This document shows, piece after piece, positions 47,445 through 55,669 of a stretch of DNA of 64,000 nt (positions are counted from its first letter, which is position 1; each line of letters opens with the position of its first letter). The DNA is from Hymenobacter cheonanensis (GTDB lineage: Bacteria > Bacteroidota > Bacteroidia > Cytophagales > Hymenobacteraceae). The stretch is from contig NZ_JAUQSW010000007.1 of the NCBI RefSeq assembly GCF_030581075.1, forward strand, positions 62,001 through 126,000, written 5' to 3'. The notes under the pieces are model-generated. The model saw only the letters and a list, made by a program, of their open reading frames with translations. It was not told where the DNA came from and made no database searches. The position numbers were made by a program, and so were the translations under genes.

Positions 47445-48968
47445 ATGAAAGTCAATTTCCTGCGCCAACCGGCGATTTTGTTATTGCTAACGCTCGGGCT
47501 GGGTAGCGCCACTTTTCGGCCGCACCGGGCTAGCCGGCTCTACGTGGCCGACTACGAAAATGTGCTCGGTACTTCCCTGGAAATCAAGCTGGCCGCTGCG
47601 GCCGAGCCCGCCGCCACCCAGGCCGAAGCCGCCGCGCTGCAAGAGGTAGACCGGCTCAATAAAATCCTCAGCGGCTACGATGCCAGCAGCGAATTCAGCC
47701 GCTGGCTGCGCGCTCCCCAGGCGCCGGTGGCCGTGTCGCCCGAGCTGTACGAAGTACTGTCGCTGTTCGACCAGTGGCGCCTGCAAAGCCACGGCGCCCT
47801 CGATGCCTCGGCCGAAACCGTGAGCAAGCTCTGGCGCGAGGCCGCCCGCCAAAATCGCCGGCCCACCGATGCCGAAATTGCCGCCGCCGTGCAAGCCGTG
47901 CAGCAGCCGCACTACGTGCTGAACGCTCAAAACCACACCGCCCAGCGCCTGAGCGATGCGCCACTGGTGCTCAACTCGTTCGCCAAAAGCTACATCCTGA
48001 GCAAGGCCGCCGACGCGGCCCTGGCCACGCCCGGCGTGTCGGGCCTGGTGCTCAATATCGGCGGCGATATTGTGGTGCGCGGCGAGCACCTCGAGCGGGT
48101 AAATGTCAGCAACCCCAAAGCCGACGCGGAGAACGATGCGCCAGTGGCGCAAGTGCAGCTCCAAAATAAAACCATCGCCACCAGCGGCAACTACCGCCGG
48201 GGCGAATTGATTGATGGCCAGTGGTATTCGCACATTATTGACCCGCGCACCGGCCAGCCCGCCGGTGGCGTCATCAGCGCCTCGGTCATTGCCGACAAGG
48301 CTACCGATGCCGGTGCCCTGGCCACGGCCCTCAACGTACTTAGCCCCGAGGAGGCCCCCGCCCTGGTGGCTACCGTGCCCGGCGCCGAGTATATGCTCCT
48401 CACCGCCGATGGCCGCCGCCTCGAAAGCACAGGCTGGAAAAAAGCGGAGCTGCCGGCCCCCCAAGCCAGTATTAAAAACACTGCCCCCGTGGCCAAGGAC
48501 AAGCTTTGGGACCCTAGCTACGAGGTAGCCGTCAACCTGGAGCTAGCCACCACCGAAGGCGCGCGGGTGCATCGGCCCTTCGTGGCCGTGTGGGTGGTCG
48601 ACAGCAAGAAAAAGCCCGTCCGGCAAATTGCGCTGTGGTACAACAAGCCCAAATACCTGCACGATATGCGTTACTGGTACGAAACGTACTACGACCAGTT
48701 TGCGGCCAATACCAACAATCTAAGCTCGACAACCAGCGCCACCCGCGCGCCCGGCAAATACACCCTCAAGTGGGATGGCAAAGACGATAAAGGCAACCTG
48801 GTGCCCCAGGGCACCTATACCCTGAACATTGAAGTAGCCCGCGAGCACGGCACGCACCAGCTGCTGACCCAGGAAATCAACACCAAAAAGCCCCAGCGCG
48901 CCGAGCTGCCCGCTAACCCCGAAGTAGCCGCCGCCGCCGTAGACTATCGTAAGAAAACCAATGACTAG
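47445..48968 (+). CDS. ApbE-like FAD:protein FMN transferase fused to DUF2271
   Basis: The 507-residue exported protein has a signal peptide (PAILLLLTLGLGSA), an ApbE domain at about 35-340 (DVDRLNKI-like EVDRLNKILSGYD, SFAKSYILSKAAD, GDIVVRGE, ISASVIADKATDAGALATAL) and a C-terminal DUF2271 domain (about 370-495; FVAVWVVDSKKKPVRQIALW, APGKYTLKWDGKDDKG). ApbE proteins attach FMN covalently to membrane redox proteins. It overlaps the PepSY gene by eight bases, so both are one transcription unit. The ATG at 47445 begins the signal peptide. Confidence 0.9.
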   Translation: MKVNFLRQPAILLLLTLGLGSATFRPHRASRLYVADYENVLGTSLEIKLAAAAEPAATQAEAAALQEVDRLNKILSGYDASSEFSRWLRAPQAPVAVSPELYEVLSLFDQWRLQSHGALDASAETVSKLWREAARQNRRPTDAEIAAAVQAVQQPHYVLNAQNHTAQRLSDAPLVLNSFAKSYILSKAADAALATPGVSGLVLNIGGDIVVRGEHLERVNVSNPKADAENDAPVAQVQLQNKTIATSGNYRRGELIDGQWYSHIIDPRTGQPAGGVISASVIADKATDAGALATALNVLSPEEAPALVATVPGAEYMLLTADGRRLESTGWKKAELPAPQASIKNTAPVAKDKLWDPSYEVAVNLELATTEGARVHRPFVAVWVVDSKKKPVRQIALWYNKPKYLHDMRYWYETYYDQFAANTNNLSSTTSATRAPGKYTLKWDGKDDKGNLVPQGTYTLNIEVAREHGTHQLLTQEINTKKPQRAELPANPEVAAAAVDYRKKTND

Positions 48969-49611
48969 CCCCAGTGAGCAGTTGAAATCCGTGGCTAGCC
49001 CTCCCGGCAAGCCCAAACAGGTGTGGAAAAAGCGTACGGCCTCGTTTTCGCGCTGGCTGCACCTCTACCTGTCGATGCTCACGTTTTTCGTGGTGCTGTT
49101 TTTCTCCATTACGGGCCTTACCCTCAACCACGCCGAGTGGTTTGACGGCCAACAGGTTGAACATAAATTCACGGGTGCCGTGCCCGCCGCCTGGGTCAAC
49201 GTTCCGGACACCGCCCGCATCAAAAAGCTGGAAATCGTGGAAGCCCTGCGCAACAGGCACGCCATCCGGGGTGCCGTCAGCGATTTTCTGATAGAGGACG
49301 ACCAGTGCTCCGTTTCCTTCAAAGGCCCCGGCTACAGCGCCGACGCCTTCCTTAACCGGCACGATGGCACCTACAAGCTAACCGAAACCCGGCTAGGCCT
49401 GTTCGCCGTGCTCAACGACCTGCACAAGGGCCGCGACAGCGGCCCCGGCTGGAGCTGGCTGATTGACCTTTCGGCCGGCTTCTTAGTCTTAGTTTCCCTG
49501 AGCGGCCTGGTAATGCTGTTCTTTTTGAAAAACAAGCGGGTGAAAGGGGCGATAGTTGCTATTCTGGGCGGGATAATCTGCTACTTGCTGTATTGGTTGC
49601 TAGTACCTTGA
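48961..49611 (+). CDS. PepSY-associated transmembrane protein
   Basis: The 216-residue inner-membrane protein has an N-terminal helix (about 33-55, LHLYLSMLTFFVVLFFSITGLTLNH in part), a periplasmic region of about 100 residues, and two C-terminal helices (from about 162 on). WLHLYLS and LNDLHKGRDSGPGWSWLIDLS are typical of PepSY-TM proteins. It is co-translated with the ApbE-DUF2271 gene; such pairs probably form a membrane flavin-dependent reductase system, which is inference. A strong terminator follows. Confidence 0.85.
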   Translation: MTSPSEQLKSVASPPGKPKQVWKKRTASFSRWLHLYLSMLTFFVVLFFSITGLTLNHAEWFDGQQVEHKFTGAVPAAWVNVPDTARIKKLEIVEALRNRHAIRGAVSDFLIEDDQCSVSFKGPGYSADAFLNRHDGTYKLTETRLGLFAVLNDLHKGRDSGPGWSWLIDLSAGFLVLVSLSGLVMLFFLKNKRVKGAIVAILGGIICYLLYWLLVP

Positions 49612-49674
49612 GTAAGGTTTTATACTCTGTTGTAGCTAAGCGTTATAGTTGTCGCATCTTTTATGCAACTACAA

Positions 49675-49714
49675 AAAACAAGGTGTGAAGCCAACTGGCT
49701 TCACACCTTGTTTT
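49675..49714 (+). terminator. terminator after the PepSY gene
   Basis: The arms at 49675-49693 and 49696-49714 (AAAACAAGGTGTGAAGCCA and its complement) form a perfect 19-bp stem with a T run in the right arm. Confidence 0.85.
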
Positions 49715-49852
49715 GGTCTATCAAGTACCAAGCCGCCATAGCCAACGCCACTTCTGCCGTTCCTAAAATTGGCTATCAATAGAAATTATTAAGGCTTTTA
49801 CAGCAACCGCGTGGTGAGGTGAAAAATCCACATAAAAGAGCCAAGGTATTTC

Positions 49853-49860
49853 TAATTTTG
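49853..49860 (+). promoter_or_regulatory. -7 box-like TAATTTTG immediately before a start codon
   Basis: An exact TAnnTTTG match ends five bases before the ATG at 49865. If used, the transcript would start at or near that ATG and be leaderless, or translation would start further in. Confidence 0.35.
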
Positions 49861-49864
49861 ATAG

Positions 49865-50296
49865 ATGAAAAATATAATTTCGGTACTAAGGAAAGTATTT
49901 AAAGCTGTCAGGCTGATTTTTACTTTTGTTGCAGTGGTAGTATTAGGAATAACAGTCGTCTTATTCTTAATATGGACCGGCAAAGAAATTATAACTCCTA
50001 AAGACCTCTCGCAGATACAAGGAGTTTGGCTAACTCATGATGGTGACGAGCAGTTATATGGTAAGCTTGAATTACGTATCATCCACGACAGTGCTTATTT
50101 TGGAAATAGAATTTTTGCTGACGGTCGTCCAGACTCTTTATGCGGTGTATGTGCTATAATACATCTCAAAAAGGATAGTCTAGTATTGAGAGATAATAAT
50201 GGCCGTGACTTCCAAGCTTGGCGACTAGAATCGTTAGACGAAGAACACCTGGTCTTAGCTGGTGATTCCTACTCATACGATTTTATAAAGCAATAG
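49865..50296 (+). CDS. AT-rich single-pass membrane hypothetical
   Basis: This 143-residue protein has one membrane helix (about residues 18-38: IFTFVAVVVLGITVVLFLIW) after a basic N-terminus, then an outer or periplasmic domain with a lipocalin-like pattern (IQGVWLTHDGDEQLYGKLEL, LVLRDNNGRDFQAWRLES). No family was recognised. It is low in GC. Its last codons form the left arm of its own terminator. It lies convergent with carB. Confidence 0.75.
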   Translation: MKNIISVLRKVFKAVRLIFTFVAVVVLGITVVLFLIWTGKEIITPKDLSQIQGVWLTHDGDEQLYGKLELRIIHDSAYFGNRIFADGRPDSLCGVCAIIHLKKDSLVLRDNNGRDFQAWRLESLDEEHLVLAGDSYSYDFIKQ

Positions 50297-50331
50297 AATG
50301 CTGAATAAAATCGTATGAGTAGGAATATTTT
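50265..50331 (+). terminator. terminator overlapping the 3' end of the coding region
   Basis: Arms 50265-50286 and 50305-50326 are perfectly complementary over 22 bp, followed by ATTTTT. The left arm encodes the final residues of the membrane hypothetical (DSYSYDF), and the stop codon is in the loop. Confidence 0.85.
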
Positions 50332-50360
50332 TAACAATTTAATAAAACATTACGACTGAA

Positions 50361-53300
50361 TTACTGCCCCTTATACTCGTTCCAGCTCTTAATCTTCAAA
50401 TCACTCATCTCCAGCTCGCAGAATGCAGTGATAAACGCGCTCGCCAACCGCGCATTCGTCAGCAGCGGGATGCTGAAATCGACGGCCGTGCGGCGAATCT
50501 TGTAGTCATTATCCAACTCGCCCTTCGTCAGGTTTTTGGGGATGTTGATGACCATCTCAATTTCTTTATTCCGCAGGTAGTCGAGCACGTTGGGCTGCTC
50601 CTGGCTGTCGGGCCAGTGGAGGAGGGTGGAGGCTAGCCCCATGTCAGCCAAGAACTTGTGCGTACCCGCCGTAGCGTAAAGCGTGAAGCCACGCTCGGCC
50701 AGCAGCTTCGCCACCGGCAGCAGCGTCACCTTCGAGGCGATGGGACCGCCCGAAATCAGCACCGATTTTTGGGGAATGCGGTAGCCCACCGACAGCATCG
50801 ACTTGAGTAGCGCCTCGGCCGCCGTATCGCCCAGGCAGCCTACTTCGCCGGTTGAGGACATGTCCACCGTCAGCACCGGGTCGGCGCCGGCCAGGCGGGT
50901 GAAAGAGAACTGCGAAGCCTTGACGCCCACGAACTTGGCATCATATACCAGCTCGCTGGCATCGCGCTCCACGGGCACCCCTAGCAGCACTTTCGTGGCT
51001 TTGGTAATCAGGTTATTGCCCGATACTTTCGACACGAAGGGAAAGCTGCGCGAGGCGCGGATGTTGCACTCGATAACCTTCAGGTCGTTGTTTTTACCCA
51101 GAAACTGGATGTTGAACGGCCCACTGATTTCGTAGCGCTTGGCAATTTTCTCGGCAATAGCTTTGAGACGGCGCACCGTCTCCACGTACACCTTTTGGGG
51201 AGGGTAATACATGGTGGCGTCGCCCGAGTGCACGCCCGCAAACTCGACGTGCTCCGAAATGGCGTAGCTCACGATTTCGCCGTGGTCGGCCACCGCGTCC
51301 AGCTCGATTTCCTTGGCTTCCTCGATGAACTCCGATACCACCACCGGGTATTCGGTGCTCACTTCCTTGGCTACGCGCAGGAAGTTTTCCAGCTCTTCGT
51401 TGTTGGAAACCACGTTCATAGCCGCGCCCGACAGTACGTAGCTCGGCCGGATGAGCACCGGGAAGCCCACCTTGCCCACGAACTCAAATACGCCTTCCAA
51501 CGTCGAAAGCTCGCTCCAGCGGGGCTGCGACACGCCCAACTCGTCCATGATACTAGAGAACTTGTGGCGGTTTTCGGCCTCGTCGATGCGCTCGGGCGAG
51601 GTGCCCAGCACCGGCACGTTTTCCTGGTGCAGGCGCATGGCGAGGTTGTTCGGAATCTGGCCACCCGTGGAGAGAATAACCCCGCCCGGCTGCTCAAAAT
51701 CCAGAATATCCATTACCCGCTCAAACGACAGCTCCTCGAAATACAGCCGGTCGCTCACGTCGTAGTCGGTCGAAACGGTTTCGGGGTTGTAGTTGATAAC
51801 GATGGTTTTGTAGCCCTCGGCAGCGGCGGTTTGCACCGCGTTCACGCCGCACCAGTCAAACTCCACGCTGCTGCCGATGCGGTACACGCCCGAGCCCAGC
51901 ACAGCCACCGCCTTCTCTGTTTCGGGCTCTAGGTCGTTCTCAGTGCCGTGGTAAGTGAGATACAGGTAATTAGTCTTGGCTGGAAACTCCGCCGCTAGGG
52001 TATCAATCTGTTTAATTACCGGCAAAATGCCCAGCGACTTCCGCAGCGTGCGCACGCGCAATTCGCTGTTGCGCAAGTCGTTTTCGCCGTAGAACTTGGC
52101 GGCTAGCTGCATGTCCGAGAAGCCCAACTTCTTGGCTTCGGCCAGCAGCGCTTTATCAGCGAGCGTGCCATCGCCGAGCGGCAGGAGCCGCTGGCCCATT
52201 TCAAAAATGGTGCTCAGGCGCTGCAAAAACCACAGGTCAATTTTGGTTAAATCGTGGATTTGTTGCACCGTGTAGCCCAACTCAAATGCTTGGTTGATAG
52301 CGAAAATACGCTCTTCGTTGGGGTCGCTTAGCAGCTTGTCTACCTCGGCGTTGGTCACGGGTGCTTCGGGCCGGTTAGCCACAAAGCCGCGGCGGCCGGT
52401 GTCCAGCATCCGAAGGCCCTTCTGAATGGCTTCCTCAAACGAGCGTCCGATGGCCATTACCTCGCCCACGCTCTTCATGCTGGAGCCAATCTGCCGGGTC
52501 ACGCCGTCAAACTTGCCTAGGTCCCAGCGCGGCAGCTTCACCACCACGTAGTCGAGCGCCGGCTCAAACAGCGCCGAAGTCGTCTGCGTCACGCTGTTTT
52601 TTACCTCAAACAGCCCGTAGCCCAGCGCCAATTTGGCCGCCACGAAGGCCAGCGGGTAGCCCGTCGCCTTCGAGGCCAGCGCCGATGAGCGCGACAAACG
52701 CGCATTCACCTCAATTACGCGGTAATCCTCCGAAACCGGGTCGAGCGCGTACTGAATGTTGCACTCGCCCACGATGCCCAAATGCCGAATGGTCTTGATG
52801 CCAATCTGGCGCAGTTTGTGGTACTCGCGGTTGCTGAGCGTCTGCGACGGGGCCACCACGATGCTCTCGCCGGTATGAATACCGATAGGGTCGAAGTTCT
52901 CCATGTTGCAGACCGTGATGCAGTTGTCATAGCAGTCGCGCACCACTTCGTACTCCACTTCCTTCCAGCCCTTCAGCGACTCTTCCACCAAAATCTGGCT
53001 CGAAGTCGCAAACGCCCGCTCGGCCAGCGCCCGCAGCTCGTCCTCGTTATCGGCAAAGCCGCTGCCCAAACCACCCAGCGCAAATGCCGCCCGAATAATC
53101 AGCGGAAAACCAATTTCCAGACCCGCCGCAATGGCGTCGTCCATCGTGGTAACGGCCCGACTACGGGCCGTTTTTACGTCGATTTCATTGAGCTTGTCAA
53201 TGAAAATATCCCGGTCCTCGGTGTCGATAATCGACTGCACCGGCGTGCCGAGCACGCGCACATTGTACTTCTCGAAAATATTATTCCGGTAGAGCTGCAC

Positions 53301-53588
53301 CGCGCAGTTCAGCGCCGTTTGCCCCCCAAACGCCACTAGAATGCCGTCGGGTTTTTCCTTCTTAATAACCTCCTCGACGAAATACGGCGTGACGGGCAGA
53401 AAATACACATCGTCGGCAATATTGTCCGACGTTTGCACGGTGGCAATATTGGGATTAATCAGGATGGTCGTAATGCCTTCTTCCTTCAGCGCCTTCAGCG
53501 CCTGCGAACCGGAATAATCAAATTCGCCCGCCTCGCCGATTTTCAGAGCGCCCGAGCCGAGAACCAGTACTTTTTTGATGTCTTTCAT
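50361..53588 (-). CDS. carB: carbamoyl-phosphate synthase, large subunit
   Basis: The 1075-residue synthetase makes carbamoyl phosphate from bicarbonate, ammonia and ATP. It has the two homologous ATP-grasp halves (VLVLGSGALKIGEAGEFDYSG at the start; VAVLGSGVYRIGSSVEFDWCG midway) and the C-terminal MGS-like allosteric domain (from about 930). Characteristic strings are RAAFALGGLGSGF and RPSYVLSGAAMNVV. It supplies arginine and pyrimidine synthesis. It is downstream of carA on the same strand, but separated from it by the GIY-YIG unit. Confidence 0.96.
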   Translation of the reverse strand: MKDIKKVLVLGSGALKIGEAGEFDYSGSQALKALKEEGITTILINPNIATVQTSDNIADDVYFLPVTPYFVEEVIKKEKPDGILVAFGGQTALNCAVQLYRNNIFEKYNVRVLGTPVQSIIDTEDRDIFIDKLNEIDVKTARSRAVTTMDDAIAAGLEIGFPLIIRAAFALGGLGSGFADNEDELRALAERAFATSSQILVEESLKGWKEVEYEVVRDCYDNCITVCNMENFDPIGIHTGESIVVAPSQTLSNREYHKLRQIGIKTIRHLGIVGECNIQYALDPVSEDYRVIEVNARLSRSSALASKATGYPLAFVAAKLALGYGLFEVKNSVTQTTSALFEPALDYVVVKLPRWDLGKFDGVTRQIGSSMKSVGEVMAIGRSFEEAIQKGLRMLDTGRRGFVANRPEAPVTNAEVDKLLSDPNEERIFAINQAFELGYTVQQIHDLTKIDLWFLQRLSTIFEMGQRLLPLGDGTLADKALLAEAKKLGFSDMQLAAKFYGENDLRNSELRVRTLRKSLGILPVIKQIDTLAAEFPAKTNYLYLTYHGTENDLEPETEKAVAVLGSGVYRIGSSVEFDWCGVNAVQTAAAEGYKTIVINYNPETVSTDYDVSDRLYFEELSFERVMDILDFEQPGGVILSTGGQIPNNLAMRLHQENVPVLGTSPERIDEAENRHKFSSIMDELGVSQPRWSELSTLEGVFEFVGKVGFPVLIRPSYVLSGAAMNVVSNNEELENFLRVAKEVSTEYPVVVSEFIEEAKEIELDAVADHGEIVSYAISEHVEFAGVHSGDATMYYPPQKVYVETVRRLKAIAEKIAKRYEISGPFNIQFLGKNNDLKVIECNIRASRSFPFVSKVSGNNLITKATKVLLGVPVERDASELVYDAKFVGVKASQFSFTRLAGADPVLTVDMSSTGEVGCLGDTAAEALLKSMLSVGYRIPQKSVLISGGPIASKVTLLPVAKLLAERGFTLYATAGTHKFLADMGLASTLLHWPDSQEQPNVLDYLRNKEIEMVINIPKNLTKGELDNDYKIRRTAVDFSIPLLTNARLASAFITAFCELEMSDLKIKSWNEYKGQ

Positions 53589-53721
53589 TGGTTGCTTAAA
53601 GCCTTCTAAGAGAGAAGGAAGCGAGTGTAAAAATTAAATAACTTTTGTAGCGCAGTAACCCCGCATCGTCATGCTGAGCGGAGCGCAGCGAAGTCGAAGC
53701 ATCTCTACCGCTTCGTTGCTT

Positions 53722-54012
53722 TCAACCTGCCCAAGTCTCTAAATCAATTGCTTCCCAAGTAGGGTTAAATGCATTAATTAGCGCGTCTTTCTTTCGTCGT
53801 GTCCAGCCTTTCAATTGCTTTTCCCGCGCTATGGCTTGCGTAGCATCGGGGCATATTTCAAAATACATCAACAAGTCCGTCTGATACTTTCCGCTGAATT
53901 TGCTGGCATCACCGCGCCCACTACTATGCTCGTAGAGCCTTCGCGTAAGGTCGCTGGTAACGCCGACGTAGAGCGTGGTTTTGGTCGGATTGGTTAGGAT
54001 GTAGACGTACAT
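53722..54012 (-). CDS. single-domain GIY-YIG nuclease
   Basis: This 96-residue protein is essentially one GIY-YIG domain. It opens with MYVYILTNPTKTTLYVGVTSD (VYI and YVG as the two signature strands), then LTRRLYEHSSG with the catalytic Arg, and KQLKGWTRRKKDALI near the end; the expected metal-binding Glu is in AIAREKQLKGW. The family is related to UvrC and homing endonuclease domains; small versions like this have unproven roles. The gene starts next to the left arm of a perfect 52-bp inverted repeat. Confidence 0.9.
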   Translation of the reverse strand: MYVYILTNPTKTTLYVGVTSDLTRRLYEHSSGRGDASKFSGKYQTDLLMYFEICPDATQAIAREKQLKGWTRRKKDALINAFNPTWEAIDLETWAG

Positions 54013-54031
54013 GCTAGCGTTGTCAATTAGA

Positions 54032-54307
54032 CTACCAAATCATTTTGTCGGCAATGCTGCGCGGACAAATGAGAACTACAGAAACGTCTGTTTTAAGCAG
54101 TTCTTGATTTACAACAGCTAATGCATCTGGAATCAATTCTTCAGCATTATTTGGATGCTCAATAAAAAAGTCACTGTACTCATCTGCTTCTAGCACGAAC
54201 CGACCTACTTCTACTGTTCCATTTTGGACAAGAAGTATTTCTGTTCCTGACGCAATTGGTGGCTCAGTGCGACCGTCGGCCCAAATACGTACTTTCTGTA
54301 GTTCCAT
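54032..54307 (-). CDS. small hypothetical next to the GIY-YIG gene
   Basis: This 91-residue acidic protein of unknown function contains a segment rich in Asp and Glu (LEADEYSDFFIEHPNNAEEL). There is no signal peptide. It is 19 bases upstream of the GIY-YIG gene on the same strand and inside the same pair of inverted arms, so the two may be co-transcribed and move together. Composition is lower in GC than carA and carB. Confidence 0.65.
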   Translation of the reverse strand: MELQKVRIWADGRTEPPIASGTEILLVQNGTVEVGRFVLEADEYSDFFIEHPNNAEELIPDALAVVNQELLKTDVSVVLICPRSIADKMIW

Positions 54308-54404
54308 AATTGAGTGCCTTTTGAGCCAGAGATAACAACGAAGCGGTAGAGATGCTTCGACTTCGCTGCGCTCCGCTCAGCATGACGTTACTTGTTGCTT
54401 CTGT

Positions 54405-55502
54405 TTATACTGCTGGCTGCTCCGCCTTATACTTCTCCACCGAAGCCAAAAAGTCGTCAAACAGATACTCTGTATCCACTGGCCCGCCGGCGGCTTCGGG
54501 GTGAAACTGCACCGCGAAGAATGGCTTGGTTTTGTGGCGGATACCCTCGCAGGTGCCGTCGTTCAGGTTCTCAAACAAGCCTTCCCACTCGGCGGGCAGG
54601 TTTTGCATATCCACCGCGAAACCGTGGTTTTGCGAGGTCACGTAGCACTTGTTGGTGCCGAGCTGGCGAACGGGCTGGTTGTGGCTGCGATGGCCGTATT
54701 TCAGCTTGTAGGTGCGGCCGCCGCAGGCCAGGCCCATGAGCTGAATGCCCAGGCAGATGCCAAAAATCGGTTTGTCGCCGGCCAGCGCGGTGCGCAGGTG
54801 GCCGATGGTTTTTTCGCAGGTGGTGGGGTCGCCGGGGCCGTTGCTCAGGAATAGGCCGTCGTAGTCGAGCTGGTTGAAATCGTAGTCCCAGGGCACGCGG
54901 GTTAGCTCCACGTCGCGTTCCAGCAGGCAGCGGATGATGTTGTTTTTCACGCCGCAATCGACCAGCACGATTTTGTGCTTGCCGCTGCCGTAGCGCTTCA
55001 CGCCGTCCACGCTCACCTGGGCCACGAGGTTATCCTCGTTGGGGTCGTGCAGCGGAATGTCGTGGTCGGGCGTTACGATTTTGCCGAGCATGGCGCCTTC
55101 TTCGCGCAGCTTCTTGGTTAAGAAGCGCGTATCTACGTCGTAGATGCCCGGAATATCGTGCGCGGCCAGCCACTCGCTCAGGCTTTGCGAGGCGTTCCAG
55201 TGGTTGTACTCCTCCGAATAATACGACACCACGAGGCCCGAGATATGCACCTGGCTCGATTCGAGGGCACTCGAAATATCTTGCTCAATCTGCTCCATTG
55301 GCACGCCATAGTTGCCCACCATGGGGTAGGTCAGTACCAGAATCTGGCCCCGGAAGGAAGGGTCGGTCAGGTTTTCGGGGTAGCCCGTCATGGCCGTGCT
55401 GAACACGACCTCGCCCGCCGACGCCGTGTAGGCCCCGAAGGACTTGCCTTCAATTTCGGTACCGTCGGCTAATACCAGTTTTACCAGCTTCGTATTTTCC
55501 AC
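54405..55502 (-). CDS. carA: carbamoyl-phosphate synthase, small subunit
   Basis: This 365-residue glutaminase subunit delivers ammonia to CarB. The N-terminal domain starts LVKLVLADGTEIEGKSFG, and the class I glutamine amidotransferase domain has GICLGIQLMGLA with the catalytic Cys, and FAVQFHPEAAGG with the His-x-Glu pair. The GTG at 55502 places the start near the conserved LADGT. A further in-frame GTG at 55547 would add 15 residues. It is the upstream partner of carB. Confidence 0.93.
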   Translation of the reverse strand: MENTKLVKLVLADGTEIEGKSFGAYTASAGEVVFSTAMTGYPENLTDPSFRGQILVLTYPMVGNYGVPMEQIEQDISSALESSQVHISGLVVSYYSEEYNHWNASQSLSEWLAAHDIPGIYDVDTRFLTKKLREEGAMLGKIVTPDHDIPLHDPNEDNLVAQVSVDGVKRYGSGKHKIVLVDCGVKNNIIRCLLERDVELTRVPWDYDFNQLDYDGLFLSNGPGDPTTCEKTIGHLRTALAGDKPIFGICLGIQLMGLACGGRTYKLKYGHRSHNQPVRQLGTNKCYVTSQNHGFAVDMQNLPAEWEGLFENLNDGTCEGIRHKTKPFFAVQFHPEAAGGPVDTEYLFDDFLASVEKYKAEQPAV

Positions 55503-55579
55503 GCTTGTTAGGTTATGTGTAAAATGGAGCGGTGCTCCGTTGGTCACTACTTGATTGATTCACAAAGCCTTTTGTACAC

Positions 55580-55652
55580 GTTGAGCTTGCCAAATATCTT
55601 ATCAGGCTCGAACGACTTGTTCTGGCGAGATAAGATATTTGGCAAGCTCAAC
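55580..55652. repeat. family A-related palindromic element, solo
   Basis: Arms 55580-55603 and 55629-55652 are perfectly complementary over 24 bp with a 25-base loop. The arm includes GAGCTTGCC, which also occurs in the right arm of the 56861-57404 unit. It lies between carA and argD. Confidence 0.75.
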
Positions 55653-55669
55653 ATGATGGATTACGAGGG

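Larger units (their letters stand above)
53667..54387. mobile_element. family A arms opened around a GIY-YIG nuclease gene (putative mobile unit)
   Basis: Arms 53667-53718 and 54336-54387 are perfectly complementary over 52 bp and carry the family A motifs GTCATGCTGA and GAAGCATCT. They enclose 617 bases with two small genes on the minus strand: a single-domain GIY-YIG nuclease and a 91-residue hypothetical. The unit lies between carB and carA, normally adjacent genes. Mobility is inference; no target duplication was identified. Confidence 0.6.
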
